Source: Mycetocola_B reblochoni
GTDB taxonomy: Bacteria; Actinomycetota; Actinomycetes; Actinomycetales; Microbacteriaceae
Assembly (NCBI RefSeq): GCF_003667525.1
Contig: NZ_RCUW01000001.1
Coordinates: 398,823-462,822 of the forward strand
Reading direction: 5' to 3'
DNA: 64,000 nt
Shown: positions 43,090-51,976 of the stretch, in pieces
Position numbering within the stretch: position 1 is the first letter of the stretch
How the letters are laid out: each line of letters begins with the position of its first letter
Notes under the pieces: generated by a model
What the model saw: only the letters and a program-made list of their open reading frames with translations
The model's database searches: none
What the model was told of the DNA's origin: nothing
Position numbers and translations under genes: made by a program

Positions 43090-44094
43090 GTGACAGGCGG
43101 AACAATCACAGTGGAGGGCGTGACGGCGCGCTTCGGCCGCGCACCGCGCACCGTGACCGCGCTCGACGACGTCTCGCTCACCGTCGCCTCCGACCAGATC
43201 CACGCGATCATCGGACGCTCCGGCGCGGGCAAGTCGACGCTGGTGCGCACCATCAACGGGCTGGCACCGGTGAGCTCGGGGCGGGTGCTCGTCGACGGCG
43301 AGGACATCACGGCGGCATCAGCCGCGCAGCTGCGCGCCACCCGCAGGCGCATCGGGATGGTGTTCCAGCACTTCAACCTGTACGACCGCCGCACCGTCGC
43401 CGCGAACGTCGCCTTCCCCCTCGAGCTGCAGGGGCTGTCCCGGGCACAGGCCCGCAGCCGAACCGACCGCGTCCTCGAGCTGGTCGGGCTCAGCGACAGG
43501 GCCGGGCACTCCCCCGCCCAGCTGTCGGGCGGCCAGAAGCAGCGCGTCGGCATCGCCAGGGCGCTCGTGAGCGAGCCGAACATCCTGCTCTGCGACGAGG
43601 CGACGTCGGCGCTGGACTCCGAGACGACCGAGCAGATCCTCGCCCTGCTGGAGGACGTCAGGCGCGAGCTCGGCCTGACCATCGTCCTCATCACCCACGA
43701 GCTCGACGTCGTCAAGCGCATCGCCGACGACGCGACGCTGCTCGAGTCCGGCCGCGTCGTCGAGAGCGGCGAGGTGCGCAGCCTGGTCAGGGACGCGGAC
43801 TCCCGCCTGGGCGCCGCGCTGTTCCCCCACCGTGTCGACGCGGAGCCGCACAACGGCCCGGGATCGCTGACGGCGACCTTCGAGGGCAACCTCTCCGCCC
43901 GGCCGTACGTCAGCGCGCTGACCCGCGACTTCGACGTCGACGTGACCGTGGCCTCGGTCAGCTCCGAACGGATCGCGGGGGTCTGGTTCTCCCGCTTCCA
44001 CCTGATCATCGCCCGGCCCGACGGCTCCCCCGCCCCCCTGCAGCCGATCAGCGCGTGGCTCACCGAGAGGAACGTCCATGTCGACCGCTACTGA
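43090..44094 (+). CDS. metN: Methionine ABC transporter ATPase
   Basis: 334 residues from GTG 43090 (GGAAGG 9 bases upstream; a longer frame from 42961 lacks a site). Walker A GRSGAGKST; Q-loop GMVFQHFNLYDRRTV; signature LSGGQKQRVGIARAL; Walker B ILLCDEATSALD. The C-terminal NIL domain (about 255-334: TATFEGNLSARPYVSALTRD) is the methionine-sensing regulatory domain of MetN, which inhibits transport when methionine is abundant. Followed by metI (17-base overlap) and metQ. Confidence 0.96.
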   Translation: MTGGTITVEGVTARFGRAPRTVTALDDVSLTVASDQIHAIIGRSGAGKSTLVRTINGLAPVSSGRVLVDGEDITAASAAQLRATRRRIGMVFQHFNLYDRRTVAANVAFPLELQGLSRAQARSRTDRVLELVGLSDRAGHSPAQLSGGQKQRVGIARALVSEPNILLCDEATSALDSETTEQILALLEDVRRELGLTIVLITHELDVVKRIADDATLLESGRVVESGEVRSLVRDADSRLGAALFPHRVDAEPHNGPGSLTATFEGNLSARPYVSALTRDFDVDVTVASVSSERIAGVWFSRFHLIIARPDGSPAPLQPISAWLTERNVHVDRY

Positions 44095-44785
44095 GCTCCG
44101 CAGCGCCTGGTCCCTCGACGGCTACGACTGGACCAAGACGATCGACAACGTGCTCGCCGCGGCGGGCGAGACGCTGTACACCAGCGCCGTGTCGTTCCTC
44201 GTCATCATCGTCGCCGGGCTGGTCGTCGGCATCGTGCTGTACGCGACGAGCCCGCTCGGGGTGGCGCCGACCCCTGCCGTGTACCGCGGCCTCGGCGTCG
44301 TGGTGAACACGGTCAGGGCCGTGCCGTTCATCATCCTCGCCGTCGCGATCATCCCGTTCACGAAGGCCCTCGTCGGCACCTACATCGGCCCGACGGCGGC
44401 GATCGTCCCGATCGTGGTCTCGTCGATCCCCTTCGTCGCCCGGCTCGTCGAGACCACCCTCCTCGGCGTCGGGCAGGGCAAGATCGAGGCCGCGTCGGCC
44501 ATGGGCGCGACGAGGGCGCAGATCGTGCGCAGGGTGCTGCTGCCCGAGTCGGTCCCCGGGATCATCGCGCTCGGCACCTTCGCCGCGGTCGCCGTCGTCG
44601 GCAACTCGGCCATCGTCGGGGCGGTCGGCGGCGGCGGCCTGGGCAACCTGGCGCTCACCTACGGCTACCAGCGCTTCGACTACATCGTCATGACCATCAC
44701 CGTGGTGCTGCTCGTGCTGCTCGTGCAGGGGCTGCAGTCACTCGGCGACCACCTCGTGGCCAGGGCGACGCGCGCCCACGCCTGA
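44078..44785 (+). CDS. metI: Methionine ABC transporter permease
   Basis: 235 residues, five or six transmembrane helices. TVRAVPFIILAVAIIPFTKA and GPTAAIVPIVVSSIPFVARL match MetI; the EAA motif is EAASAMGATRAQIVRRVLLP; the final helices carry GNSAIVGAVGGGGLGNLA. The start at 44078 overlaps metN by 17 bases, so the two are coupled. Together with MetN and MetQ it imports D/L-methionine. Confidence 0.96.
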   Translation: MSTATELRSAWSLDGYDWTKTIDNVLAAAGETLYTSAVSFLVIIVAGLVVGIVLYATSPLGVAPTPAVYRGLGVVVNTVRAVPFIILAVAIIPFTKALVGTYIGPTAAIVPIVVSSIPFVARLVETTLLGVGQGKIEAASAMGATRAQIVRRVLLPESVPGIIALGTFAAVAVVGNSAIVGAVGGGGLGNLALTYGYQRFDYIVMTITVVLLVLLVQGLQSLGDHLVARATRAHA

Positions 44786-44892
44786 TCCGACGACCGCACC
44801 CGGCCGGCACGCCCCGCCCGGCCCGGCCCGGCACCACACGACCTCCCCGACCCGCACCACCACCCGCACCACGACCCGCAAAGGAACCAACC

Positions 44893-45792
44893 ATGTCGCA
44901 CCACCGCTCCCCCCTTCTCCGTCTCGCCAGCGCCGCGGCGGCGGCCGGCGCCGTCGTCCTCCTCGCCGGCTGCTCGGCCTCAGCCGACGGCGAGACGGCG
45001 GACGCCGCCTCGGAGCCGCTGCGCATCGTCGCCGCCGCCACGCCCCACCAGGAGATCCTCGAGTACATCAGGGACGAGCTGGTCACGCCGGAGGACGGCC
45101 TCGAGCTCGACATCGTGACGGAGACGGAGGGCGTCCAGTCGAACCAGCTCATCGTCGACGACGAGGTGGACGGCTCCTTCACCCAGCACCTGCCGTACCT
45201 GACACAGTGGCTCGTCGACGCCGGGCAGCCGGAGGACGCCATCGTGCCGACGGCGACCGTGCACGTCGAGCCGCTGGGGCTGTACTACAACGCCTCGGGT
45301 GACGTCACGACGCTCGACGACGTCACGGAGGGGACGAGCATCGCCATCACCAACGACGTGGTCAACCAGAACCGCGCGCTGCTGCTGCTCGCGGCCAACG
45401 ACCTGATCACCCTGCCGGACGGCTTCGACGTCGCCACCGACACCCTCACCGTGAAGGACGTCCTCGGCGACGACGCGATCAACACCACCGGGCTCGAGCT
45501 CAGCGAGGTCGACTACTCGCTCACGGCGAGGGCCGTCGCCGACGGGGAGACCGACCTCGCCGTGGTCAACGGGAACGTCGCCCTCCAGACGGGTCTGTCC
45601 ATCGACGACGACACCCTGGCGCTGGAGAGCGCGACGGACAACCCGTACGCGAACCTGCTGACGGTGCGGAAGGAGTTCGCGGACGACCCGCGGGTCGCGA
45701 CGCTGTCCGAGTACCTGGAGTCACCCGAAGTCGCCAGCTGGATCACGGAGACGTACGGCTCCGCCGTGCTGCCGGTCAACCCGACGTCCTGA
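44893..45792 (+). CDS. metQ: Methionine-binding lipoprotein
   Basis: 299 residues from ATG 44893, AAAGGA 8 bases upstream. Signal peptide SAAAAAGAVVLLAGC with lipobox LAGC. NLPA/MetQ features: LRIVAAATPHQEILEYIRDE, VTETEGVQSNQLIVDDEVDG, FTQHLPYLTQWL, VEPLGLYYN and LAVVNGNVALQTGL. It captures methionine outside the membrane for MetNI. It is followed by a strong hairpin terminator. Confidence 0.95.
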   Translation: MSHHRSPLLRLASAAAAAGAVVLLAGCSASADGETADAASEPLRIVAAATPHQEILEYIRDELVTPEDGLELDIVTETEGVQSNQLIVDDEVDGSFTQHLPYLTQWLVDAGQPEDAIVPTATVHVEPLGLYYNASGDVTTLDDVTEGTSIAITNDVVNQNRALLLLAANDLITLPDGFDVATDTLTVKDVLGDDAINTTGLELSEVDYSLTARAVADGETDLAVVNGNVALQTGLSIDDDTLALESATDNPYANLLTVRKEFADDPRVATLSEYLESPEVASWITETYGSAVLPVNPTS

Positions 45793-45806
45793 CCCGCGAA
45801 CGCCGT

Positions 45807-45854
45807 CATCGGCCCCCTCGCGACGAGCGCCCAGCCCGTCCGAGGGGGCCGATG
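45807..45854 (+). terminator. Terminator of metNIQ, 14-bp perfect stem
   Basis: CATCGGCCCCCTCG (45807-45820) pairs perfectly with CGAGGGGGCCGATG (45841-45854) across a 20-base loop, 14 bases after the metQ stop. No T tract. Confidence 0.75.
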
Positions 45855-45913
45855 CACGCCCGGGGCCCTCCGGTCACGTCTACTCCGCGGCGGCGACCGA
45901 CGCGCCGAGACGT

Positions 45914-45983
45914 TTGCCCTCACGGGGTTCGATTACTAGGCTCGCTAATAGTTAGATCATCTACGAATTGGAGAGTGATTCTG
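45914..45983 (+). promoter_or_regulatory. AT-rich promoter region of the dps gene
   Basis: An unusually AT-rich stretch with CTAATAGTTAG (4-bp arms) and the string GTTAGATCATCTAC (45951-45964). The last shares the pattern GTTAGAN4CTAC with 12652-12665 inside the marR operator. A GGAGAG ribosome site (45970-45975) precedes the ATG. Confidence 0.5.
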
Positions 45984-46514
45984 ATGAGCACGACGACCAT
46001 CACCGTTCCGCAGCCCTCCGGGGCCGAGCAGACCAGCGAGGAGAACGCCGAGCACGGCTTCCTCGCCAGCCAGTCCCTCGCCGACGACCTCCAGGCCGTC
46101 CTCATCGACCTGACCGCCCTGCACCTGGTCGGCAAGCAGGCCCACTGGAACATCGTCGGCCCCAACTTCCGGGACCTGCACCTCAACCTGGACGAGGTGG
46201 TCGGGATCGCCCGCGCCAGCTCCGACGATGTCGCCGAGCGCATGCGCGCCCTGCACGCGACCCCCGACGGCCGACCGGCGGTCATCGCGGCGCAGACCAC
46301 CCTGCCGGAGTTCCCGCAGGGGGAGGTCCTCACCCACGACGCCATCGACCTGATCACGCGCGCCATCGAGTCGACCGTCGCGACCATGCGCCGCGTGCAC
46401 GATGCCGTCGACGCCGCCGACCCCACATCCGCCGACATCCTGCACGGCGTCATCGAGAAGCTCGAGCAGCAGGCCTGGTTCATCAGCGCGGAGACACGAC
46501 GTCCGTCGAACTGA
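45984..46514 (+). CDS. dps: Dps-family ferritin-like DNA-protection protein
   Basis: 176 residues from ATG 45984. Ferroxidase residues of Dps are visible: LVGKQAHWNIVGPNFRDLH with His, then LDEVVGIARASSDDVAERM with Asp and Glu, about 27 residues apart as in the family. A 25-residue Thr/Pro/Ser/Glu-rich N-terminal tail precedes the four-helix bundle. It forms dodecamers that oxidise and store iron with peroxide, and protects DNA in stress or stationary phase. It heads a run of hydrolase and dehydrogenase genes. Confidence 0.94.
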   Translation: MSTTTITVPQPSGAEQTSEENAEHGFLASQSLADDLQAVLIDLTALHLVGKQAHWNIVGPNFRDLHLNLDEVVGIARASSDDVAERMRALHATPDGRPAVIAAQTTLPEFPQGEVLTHDAIDLITRAIESTVATMRRVHDAVDAADPTSADILHGVIEKLEQQAWFISAETRRPSN

Positions 46515-46557
46515 GCCACGGGCCAGGGAACACCGTGGAGCAGCGAGGATCATCCCG

Positions 46558-47322
46558 ATGACACCGACCACGCCGATGACCGTCCTCGCGCTGCACGGGC
46601 TCGGCGGCGCGGCGGCCACCTTCGGCCCGCTGGCCGATCACCTGCCCCCTGAGCTCACGCTCGTCCCGATCGACCTGCCCGGCTTCGGCTCGGCGGCCGA
46701 CGATCCGCGCGGCGGTGACCTCCGCTCGATGACCGATGCGGCGATCGCCCGGGCGCCGAGGGACCTCCCCTGGGTCGTGCTGGGCCACAGCATGGGCGGC
46801 AAGGTCGCGCTCCTCGTCGCCGCCGCCCTCGCGGGCACAGCCATCGGCCCGTCGGCCGCGGTGCTGCTCGCCGGGTCGCCCGCGACGCCCGAGCCCATGC
46901 CCGACGACAAGCGCGAGCAGATGATCGGCTGGGCGCGCACCGGCCTGACCGCCGAGCGCGCGGAGCAGTTCCTCGACGACGACTGCGCGTCGCCCCTGCC
47001 CGCCGCCGAGCACTCCATCGCGGTCGGCACGATCACGGCGAGCGCACCGCGCGCCTGGGAGTCCTGGTTCACCAGGGGCAGCCGGGAGGACGTCAGCGAG
47101 GAGACCGCAGGGCTCGCCCTCCCCGCTCTCGTGCTCGGCGGCACCGAGGACGAGACGCTCGGCGCCGCGGCGCAGCCGGCGCTCCAGGCCCGGTCGCTGC
47201 CGAACGCCCGTCACGTCGCCCTCCCCGCGACGGGGCACCAGATACCGCTCGAACGCCCCCACGAGACCGCGGAGCAGATCCTCCGCTTCATCCGCACCAT
47301 CCCGAGCACGACAGACGCATAG
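46558..47322 (+). CDS. Alpha/beta hydrolase
   Basis: 254 residues from ATG 46558 (GAGGA 9 bases upstream). Oxyanion motif LALHGLGGAAATFG; IDLPGFGSA; nucleophile elbow LGHSMGGKVAL with catalytic Ser; final His in LPATGHQIPLERP. It lacks a signal peptide. Sequence style fits esterases or haloperoxidase-like hydrolases of unknown substrate. It lies 43 bases after dps and 8 before an SDR gene, so probably in one transcript. Confidence 0.9.
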   Translation: MTPTTPMTVLALHGLGGAAATFGPLADHLPPELTLVPIDLPGFGSAADDPRGGDLRSMTDAAIARAPRDLPWVVLGHSMGGKVALLVAAALAGTAIGPSAAVLLAGSPATPEPMPDDKREQMIGWARTGLTAERAEQFLDDDCASPLPAAEHSIAVGTITASAPRAWESWFTRGSREDVSEETAGLALPALVLGGTEDETLGAAAQPALQARSLPNARHVALPATGHQIPLERPHETAEQILRFIRTIPSTTDA

Positions 47323-47330
47323 GAGAACGC

Positions 47331-48128
47331 ATGGACCTCAACATCGCCGACAAGACCGCCCTCATCACCGGAGCCGACTCCGGGATCGGCTGGGAGACCG
47401 CGAGGCTGCTGCTGGCGGAGGGCGCCACCGTCTTCCTCACCGACGTGGACGAGGACTCGCTCGCGGAGGCCGCCGCCCGGCTCTCGCCCAAGACGCGCGT
47501 ACACCATGCGGCCGCCGACATCACCAGCGTCGACGAGGTCGCCGCGCTGCACGCGGCCGTCCAGGAGGCGGTCGGCGACATCGACATCCTCGTCCAGAGC
47601 GCGGGCGTCACCGGCGCCCAGGGGCTGTTCCACGAGATCACCGACGAGGGCTGGACGAAGACCATCGAGACCGACCTCATCGGCCCGGTCCGACTGATCC
47701 GCGAGTTCCTCCCGGAGCTGCGCTCGGGCGGCTGGGGGCGACTGGTGCTGCTGGCCTCGGAGGACGCCGTCCAGCCCTACGACGACGAGCTGCCCTACTG
47801 CGCCGCCAAGGCGGGGATCCTCGCCCTGGCGAAGGGGCTCTCGCGCTCGTACGCCCGGGAGGGGCTGCTCGTCAACGCCGTCTCGCCCGCGTTCATCCAC
47901 ACGCCGATGACGGACGCCATGATGCAGAAGCGCTCCGCCGAGCTCGGCGTCTCCTTCGACGCGGCGATCGAGTCGTTCCTCGACGAGCAGCGCCCCTACA
48001 TGGAGCTCGGCCGCCGCGGTGAGCCGCAGGAGGTCGCGGCCGTGATCGCATTCCTGTGCTCGGACCTGGCGTCCTTCGTCAACGGCTCCAACTACCGCGT
48101 CGACTCCGGCTCCGTCGCCACCATCTGA
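47331..48128 (+). CDS. Short-chain dehydrogenase/reductase
   Basis: 265 residues, ATG 47331 with AGGAG 6 bases upstream. Cofactor motif TGADSGIG; VQSAGVTG replaces the usual NNAG; SDR catalytic Ser in LLASEDAVQ; YxxxK as PYCAAKAG. Asp38 of LTDVDED after beta-2 suggests NAD(H) preference. Substrate unknown. It may oxidise or reduce products handled by the neighbouring hydrolase. Confidence 0.9.
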   Translation: MDLNIADKTALITGADSGIGWETARLLLAEGATVFLTDVDEDSLAEAAARLSPKTRVHHAAADITSVDEVAALHAAVQEAVGDIDILVQSAGVTGAQGLFHEITDEGWTKTIETDLIGPVRLIREFLPELRSGGWGRLVLLASEDAVQPYDDELPYCAAKAGILALAKGLSRSYAREGLLVNAVSPAFIHTPMTDAMMQKRSAELGVSFDAAIESFLDEQRPYMELGRRGEPQEVAAVIAFLCSDLASFVNGSNYRVDSGSVATI

Positions 48129-48193
48129 CCACCGCGCCGGGACCGCCCCGGCACACAGTGAGCACCGCACGAACGAATCGAAGGGACATCCCC

Positions 48194-49087
48194 ATGACCG
48201 ATCAGTACACGCTCCGCAACCCCGTCACCATGTACCGGGACATCATCCCGACCGCCCAGTACCAGGAGGGCTCGGGCCTGGACCGCGACCTCGACAACCG
48301 TGCCGACCTCGGCGAGGACAGCTACCGCGGCAGCGGGCGGCTCGCCGGGCGAAAGGCGCTCATCACCGGCGGCGACTCCGGCATCGGGGCGGCGACCGCG
48401 ATCGCCTACGCCAGGGAGGGGGCGGACGTGGCCCTGTCCTACCTGCCGGAGGAGCAGGCCGACGCCGAGCGCATCGCCGGCCTCATCCGCGACGCCGGGA
48501 GGACGGCACTGCTGCTCCCCGGCGACCTGACCGACAGGGAGTACTGCGAGGGCCTCGTCCGCGACGCGTTCGAGGGCCTCGGCGGCCTGGACATCCTCGT
48601 GAGCAACGGAGGCAAGCAGCAGTACTGCACCCGGGTCGAGAACCTGCCGTCCGAGCAGTTCGAGGAGACGTACCGCACCAACGTCTTCGCGCTGTTCTGG
48701 CTGACCCGCGCCGCCGTCGAGTTCCTCCCGGCCGGCTCGTCCATCATCGCCAGCTCCTCCATCCAGGCCTACAAGCCCTCCGCCCACCTGCTCGACTACG
48801 CCAGCACCAAGTCCGCGATCAACGCGTACTGCAAGGGCCTGGCCGAGCAGCTGGCCCCGCGCGGAATCCGCGTGAACGTGGTCGCACCGGGGCCGGTGTG
48901 GACGCCGTTGCAGACGGCGGGGGGCCAGCCGACCGAGGACCTGCCCGACTTCGGCGACGACGTCGCCCTGGGGCGCCCCGGGCAGCCGGCCGAGCTCGCG
49001 CCCGCGTACGTGTTCCTCGCCTCGGCCGAATCCAGCTTCGTCATCGGCGAGACGCTGCACGTCAACGGCGGGATGCCCACCCCGTGA
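48194..49087 (+). CDS. SDR oxidoreductase with N-terminal extension (YghA/GsiB-neighbour type)
   Basis: 297 residues from ATG 48194 (GAAGGGA upstream). A 50-residue leader (QYTLRNPVTMYRDIIPTAQY) precedes the Rossmann fold, as in stress-induced general-stress SDRs. Cofactor motif ITGGDSGIGAATA; VSNGGKQQ; Ser of IIASSSIQAY; DYASTKSAI supplies YxxxK; it ends with the usual LHVNGGMPTP. It is linked to dps and the GH15 gene. The substrate is unknown, possibly a sugar or aldehyde. Confidence 0.9.
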   Translation: MTDQYTLRNPVTMYRDIIPTAQYQEGSGLDRDLDNRADLGEDSYRGSGRLAGRKALITGGDSGIGAATAIAYAREGADVALSYLPEEQADAERIAGLIRDAGRTALLLPGDLTDREYCEGLVRDAFEGLGGLDILVSNGGKQQYCTRVENLPSEQFEETYRTNVFALFWLTRAAVEFLPAGSSIIASSSIQAYKPSAHLLDYASTKSAINAYCKGLAEQLAPRGIRVNVVAPGPVWTPLQTAGGQPTEDLPDFGDDVALGRPGQPAELAPAYVFLASAESSFVIGETLHVNGGMPTP

Positions 49088-50925
49088 CCGGACCGTGGGC
49101 GGTCGGGACCCGGCCGCTCCCGGCACGGTCCGAGCCGTCCGCGCCGGACGAGCGCGACGCGGACGGCTACGCCGACCTCGCCGGCTACGCGAGCATCGGC
49201 AACGGCAGGACCGTCGCGCTCGTCGCCAGGGACGGACGCATCGACTGGCTTCCGCTGCCGAACCTGGACTCGCCGCCCGCCTTCGGCGCCCTCCTCGACG
49301 CGGAGCTCGGCGGACACATCGCGCTGAGGCCGGACCGGCCGTTCACGGTGACGCGCCGCTACCGCGAGGGCTCCGACGTGCTGGAGACGACGTTCCGCAC
49401 CGACCGGGGCGTCGCCAGGGTCGTCGACGGGCTCACCATCGGCCTGTCGGGGCAGCTGCCGTGGAACGAGCTGGCGAGACGCATCGAGGGCGTGGAGGGA
49501 GAGGTCTCGTTCACGGCGGAGGTCGCCCCCGGCACCCTGCTGCGCACCGCGTCACCGTGGGTCTCGCGGACCGTGCACGGCCCGGTGCTCCGCGTCGACG
49601 GGCTCACCCTCGGGGTGCGCACCCTCGGCGAGGCGTCGACGGAGATCCTGGCCGACCGCGTCCTCGCGCGCTACCGCACCTCGCCGGGGTCGACGCACCT
49701 GCTCGCCGTCGTCGCGAGCGACCACGAGCCGCTGACGCTGCCCGACGCGCGGCTGATCGACGACCGGCTCTCGCTCACCGAGCGGGTCAGGGGCGAGTGG
49801 TCCTCCTCGTTCGACTACCGCGGCCCGCACGCGGACCAGGTGCGGACCTCGGCCCTCATCCTCCGCCAGCTGATTTTCCGGCCGACCGGCGCGATCGCGG
49901 CGGCGGCGACCACGTCCCTTCCCGAGTCGCTGACCGTCGCGAAGAACTGGGACTACCGCTTCTCCTGGATCCGCGACACCGCCTTCACCCTCAGCGCCCT
50001 CTACCAGTTCGGCGTCCGCGAGGAGACGCACGCGGCGATGAGCCGGATGCTCTCGCAGATCGGCGGCTTCGCACGGGAGCTCGTCGTCCTCGCCGGGCTG
50101 GACGGCAACGACCCCGGAGACGGCGTGCACGAGCACGACGTGCCCGGGTGGCGGAACAGCCGCCCCGTCGTGACCGGCAACCGGGCCACGGGCCAGCTGC
50201 AGCTCGGCGTCTACGGCGACCTGTTCACCATCGTCGGCGAGTACGTCGATCACGGCAACGTCCTCGACGACGACACCGCCAGGCTCATGGGCGACGTCGC
50301 CAACCAGGCCGCGGACCACTGGCGCATCCCCGACTCAGGGATCTGGGAGCTGCCCGAGATCCGGCAGTACACGACTTCGAAGCTCGGCTGCTGGCAGGCA
50401 CTCGACCGGGCGGTGCGCCTCGCCGATGCCGGCCAGATCACCGGGGAGGTGGACCGGTGGCGCACCGCGATGGAGGACATCCGCGAGTGGGTGGAGACCG
50501 AGTGCTGGTCCGAGGATCTCGGCGCCTACGAGTTCTTCCCCGGCAGCGGCCGGCTGGACGCCTCGATCCTGCTGCACGCGATCAGCGGCTTCGACCGCGG
50601 CGAGAGGATGCGCTCGACCCTCGACGCGCTCGTCGACCGGCTCGGCTCCGGCCCGCACCTGTACCGCTTCTCCGGGGCGGACGAGGAGGAGGGGGCGTTC
50701 GTCGCGTGCGGGTTCTGGCTCGTCGCCGCATTCGTTCACACCGGGCAGATCGACAGGGCGAGCGAGCTCATGGACGCCCTCGTGGACGCCTGCCCGAACG
50801 ACGTCGGGGTGCTCGCCGAGATGATCGACCCCGCCAGCGGAGCGGCCGTCGGCAACCTGCCCCAGGCGCTCAGCCACCTGGCGCTGATCAACGCGGGGCT
50901 GACGATCGCTGCGGCACGGCGCTAG
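49084..50925 (+). CDS. GH15-family glycoside hydrolase (trehalase/glucoamylase-like)
   Basis: 613 residues from GTG 49084 (GTGA overlap with the SDR stop). An N-terminal beta-sandwich domain (about 1-250; YASIGNGRTVALVARDGRI is the typical start) precedes the alpha/alpha barrel, which begins NWDYRFSWIRDTAFTL. General acid/base candidates are the Glu residues in the LPEIRQY and ETECWSED regions. This layout matches actinobacterial GH15 trehalases and glucoamylases. Cytoplasmic, no signal peptide. It shares its stop region (CTAG) with the convergent topoisomerase gene. Confidence 0.93.
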   Translation: MTGPWAVGTRPLPARSEPSAPDERDADGYADLAGYASIGNGRTVALVARDGRIDWLPLPNLDSPPAFGALLDAELGGHIALRPDRPFTVTRRYREGSDVLETTFRTDRGVARVVDGLTIGLSGQLPWNELARRIEGVEGEVSFTAEVAPGTLLRTASPWVSRTVHGPVLRVDGLTLGVRTLGEASTEILADRVLARYRTSPGSTHLLAVVASDHEPLTLPDARLIDDRLSLTERVRGEWSSSFDYRGPHADQVRTSALILRQLIFRPTGAIAAAATTSLPESLTVAKNWDYRFSWIRDTAFTLSALYQFGVREETHAAMSRMLSQIGGFARELVVLAGLDGNDPGDGVHEHDVPGWRNSRPVVTGNRATGQLQLGVYGDLFTIVGEYVDHGNVLDDDTARLMGDVANQAADHWRIPDSGIWELPEIRQYTTSKLGCWQALDRAVRLADAGQITGEVDRWRTAMEDIREWVETECWSEDLGAYEFFPGSGRLDASILLHAISGFDRGERMRSTLDALVDRLGSGPHLYRFSGADEEEGAFVACGFWLVAAFVHTGQIDRASELMDALVDACPNDVGVLAEMIDPASGAAVGNLPQALSHLALINAGLTIAAARR

Positions 50926-51887
50926 CCGATCAGCAGGTCCCTCAGCGCCGCATCCGGTGACCGGGCGGTGTCGAGCACGCGGCCGGAGCGGTAGCGCGCG
51001 AACAGCCGGGGGTCGATGTAGGAGCTGCGGGCGACCGACGGCGTGTTGCCGAGTCCGGCGGCGCACGCGGCGACGGCCGTCCGCTCCGCGGCGAGCCGGG
51101 CCGCGCGCTTCCGCTGCGGGCCCGACTCGGCGAGCGCCTGCGCCGCGATGATCGTGCCCCTCAGGGTGCGGAAGTCCTTGGCGGTGAACGTTCCGCCGGT
51201 CAGCTCGCCGAGGTAGGCGTTGAGCCGGGCCGGGGTGATCGACCGGCGCCGGCGGCCCTCGCGCCAGCTCAGCAGCACGGTGCGCGCCGATCCCTCCGCG
51301 AGCCGGGCGAGGACGGTAACGACGTCGGCGTCCTCGAGCGGTATCTCCTGCCGCTTCCCCGACTTCCCCCTGAACACCAGGCGGACGGCGGTGCCGTCGA
51401 CGACGAGGTGACGCCGCTGCAGGGTCGTCAGGCCCCTGTTGCCCGAGCGACGCAGGTAGGCGGTCGAGCCCATCCGCACACCGGTGAGGTCGAGCAGCCG
51501 GAACGCGACGGCGAGCACCGTCTCCTCCGTGGCGGCGCCCTCCGCCCTGAGGCTCCGCGTCGCCCGCCCCCTGGCGGTGGGCAGGGCGGCGGCGAGCGCG
51601 AGCGCCCTGTCGTACTTCGCCCCGTCCCTGCGACGGCGCCAGTCGGGGTGGTAGATGTACTGCGTGCGCCCGTCGGCATCCGTCCCGACGGCCTGGACGT
51701 GCCCGGTCGGCCGGGCGCAGATCCAGACGTCCGTCCAGGCGGGCGGGATGGCGAGCGCGTCGATCCGTTCCGCGTCCGCGGGGTCGACAGGGTGGCCGTC
51801 CGCCGTGACGTAGCCGAAGCGGTCGTCGCTGCGGGTCCGCGAGATGCCGGCATCCCTGCGGGGTCTGACGCGTCGCACGCGAGCCAT
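50922..51887 (-). CDS. DNA topoisomerase IB
   Basis: 321 residues, the size of bacterial/poxvirus-type TopIB. N-terminal DNA-clamp domain (GYVTADGHPVDPADAERIDA). Catalytic residues: Arg in GVRMGSTAYLRRSGNRGLTT, Lys in the FRGKSGKRQEIPL hairpin, the KDFRTLRGT motif with Arg, and the nucleophile Tyr near residue 290 in SVARSSYIDPRLF. It relaxes supercoils through a 3'-phosphotyrosine intermediate. The ATG has an AAAGG site. It ends tail-to-tail with the GH15 gene, both stops in one CTAG. Confidence 0.95.
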   Translation of the reverse strand: MARVRRVRPRRDAGISRTRSDDRFGYVTADGHPVDPADAERIDALAIPPAWTDVWICARPTGHVQAVGTDADGRTQYIYHPDWRRRRDGAKYDRALALAAALPTARGRATRSLRAEGAATEETVLAVAFRLLDLTGVRMGSTAYLRRSGNRGLTTLQRRHLVVDGTAVRLVFRGKSGKRQEIPLEDADVVTVLARLAEGSARTVLLSWREGRRRRSITPARLNAYLGELTGGTFTAKDFRTLRGTIIAAQALAESGPQRKRAARLAAERTAVAACAAGLGNTPSVARSSYIDPRLFARYRSGRVLDTARSPDAALRDLLIG

Positions 51888-51964
51888 GCGGGGCCTTTCG
51901 ACGGGGGTGTGACGCGGGTGGGGCCGGCCCGCACCGGGACGATTCTACTGTCGGGGGAACGCGG

Positions 51965-51970
51965 GATACT
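51965..51970 (+). promoter_or_regulatory. -10 box GATACT of a predicted leaderless gene
   Basis: Positions -12 to -7 before the GTG of the MATE gene; no ribosome site. The A at -11 and T at -7 are kept, the first base is G. Confidence 0.5.
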
Positions 51971-51976
51971 TGACCG

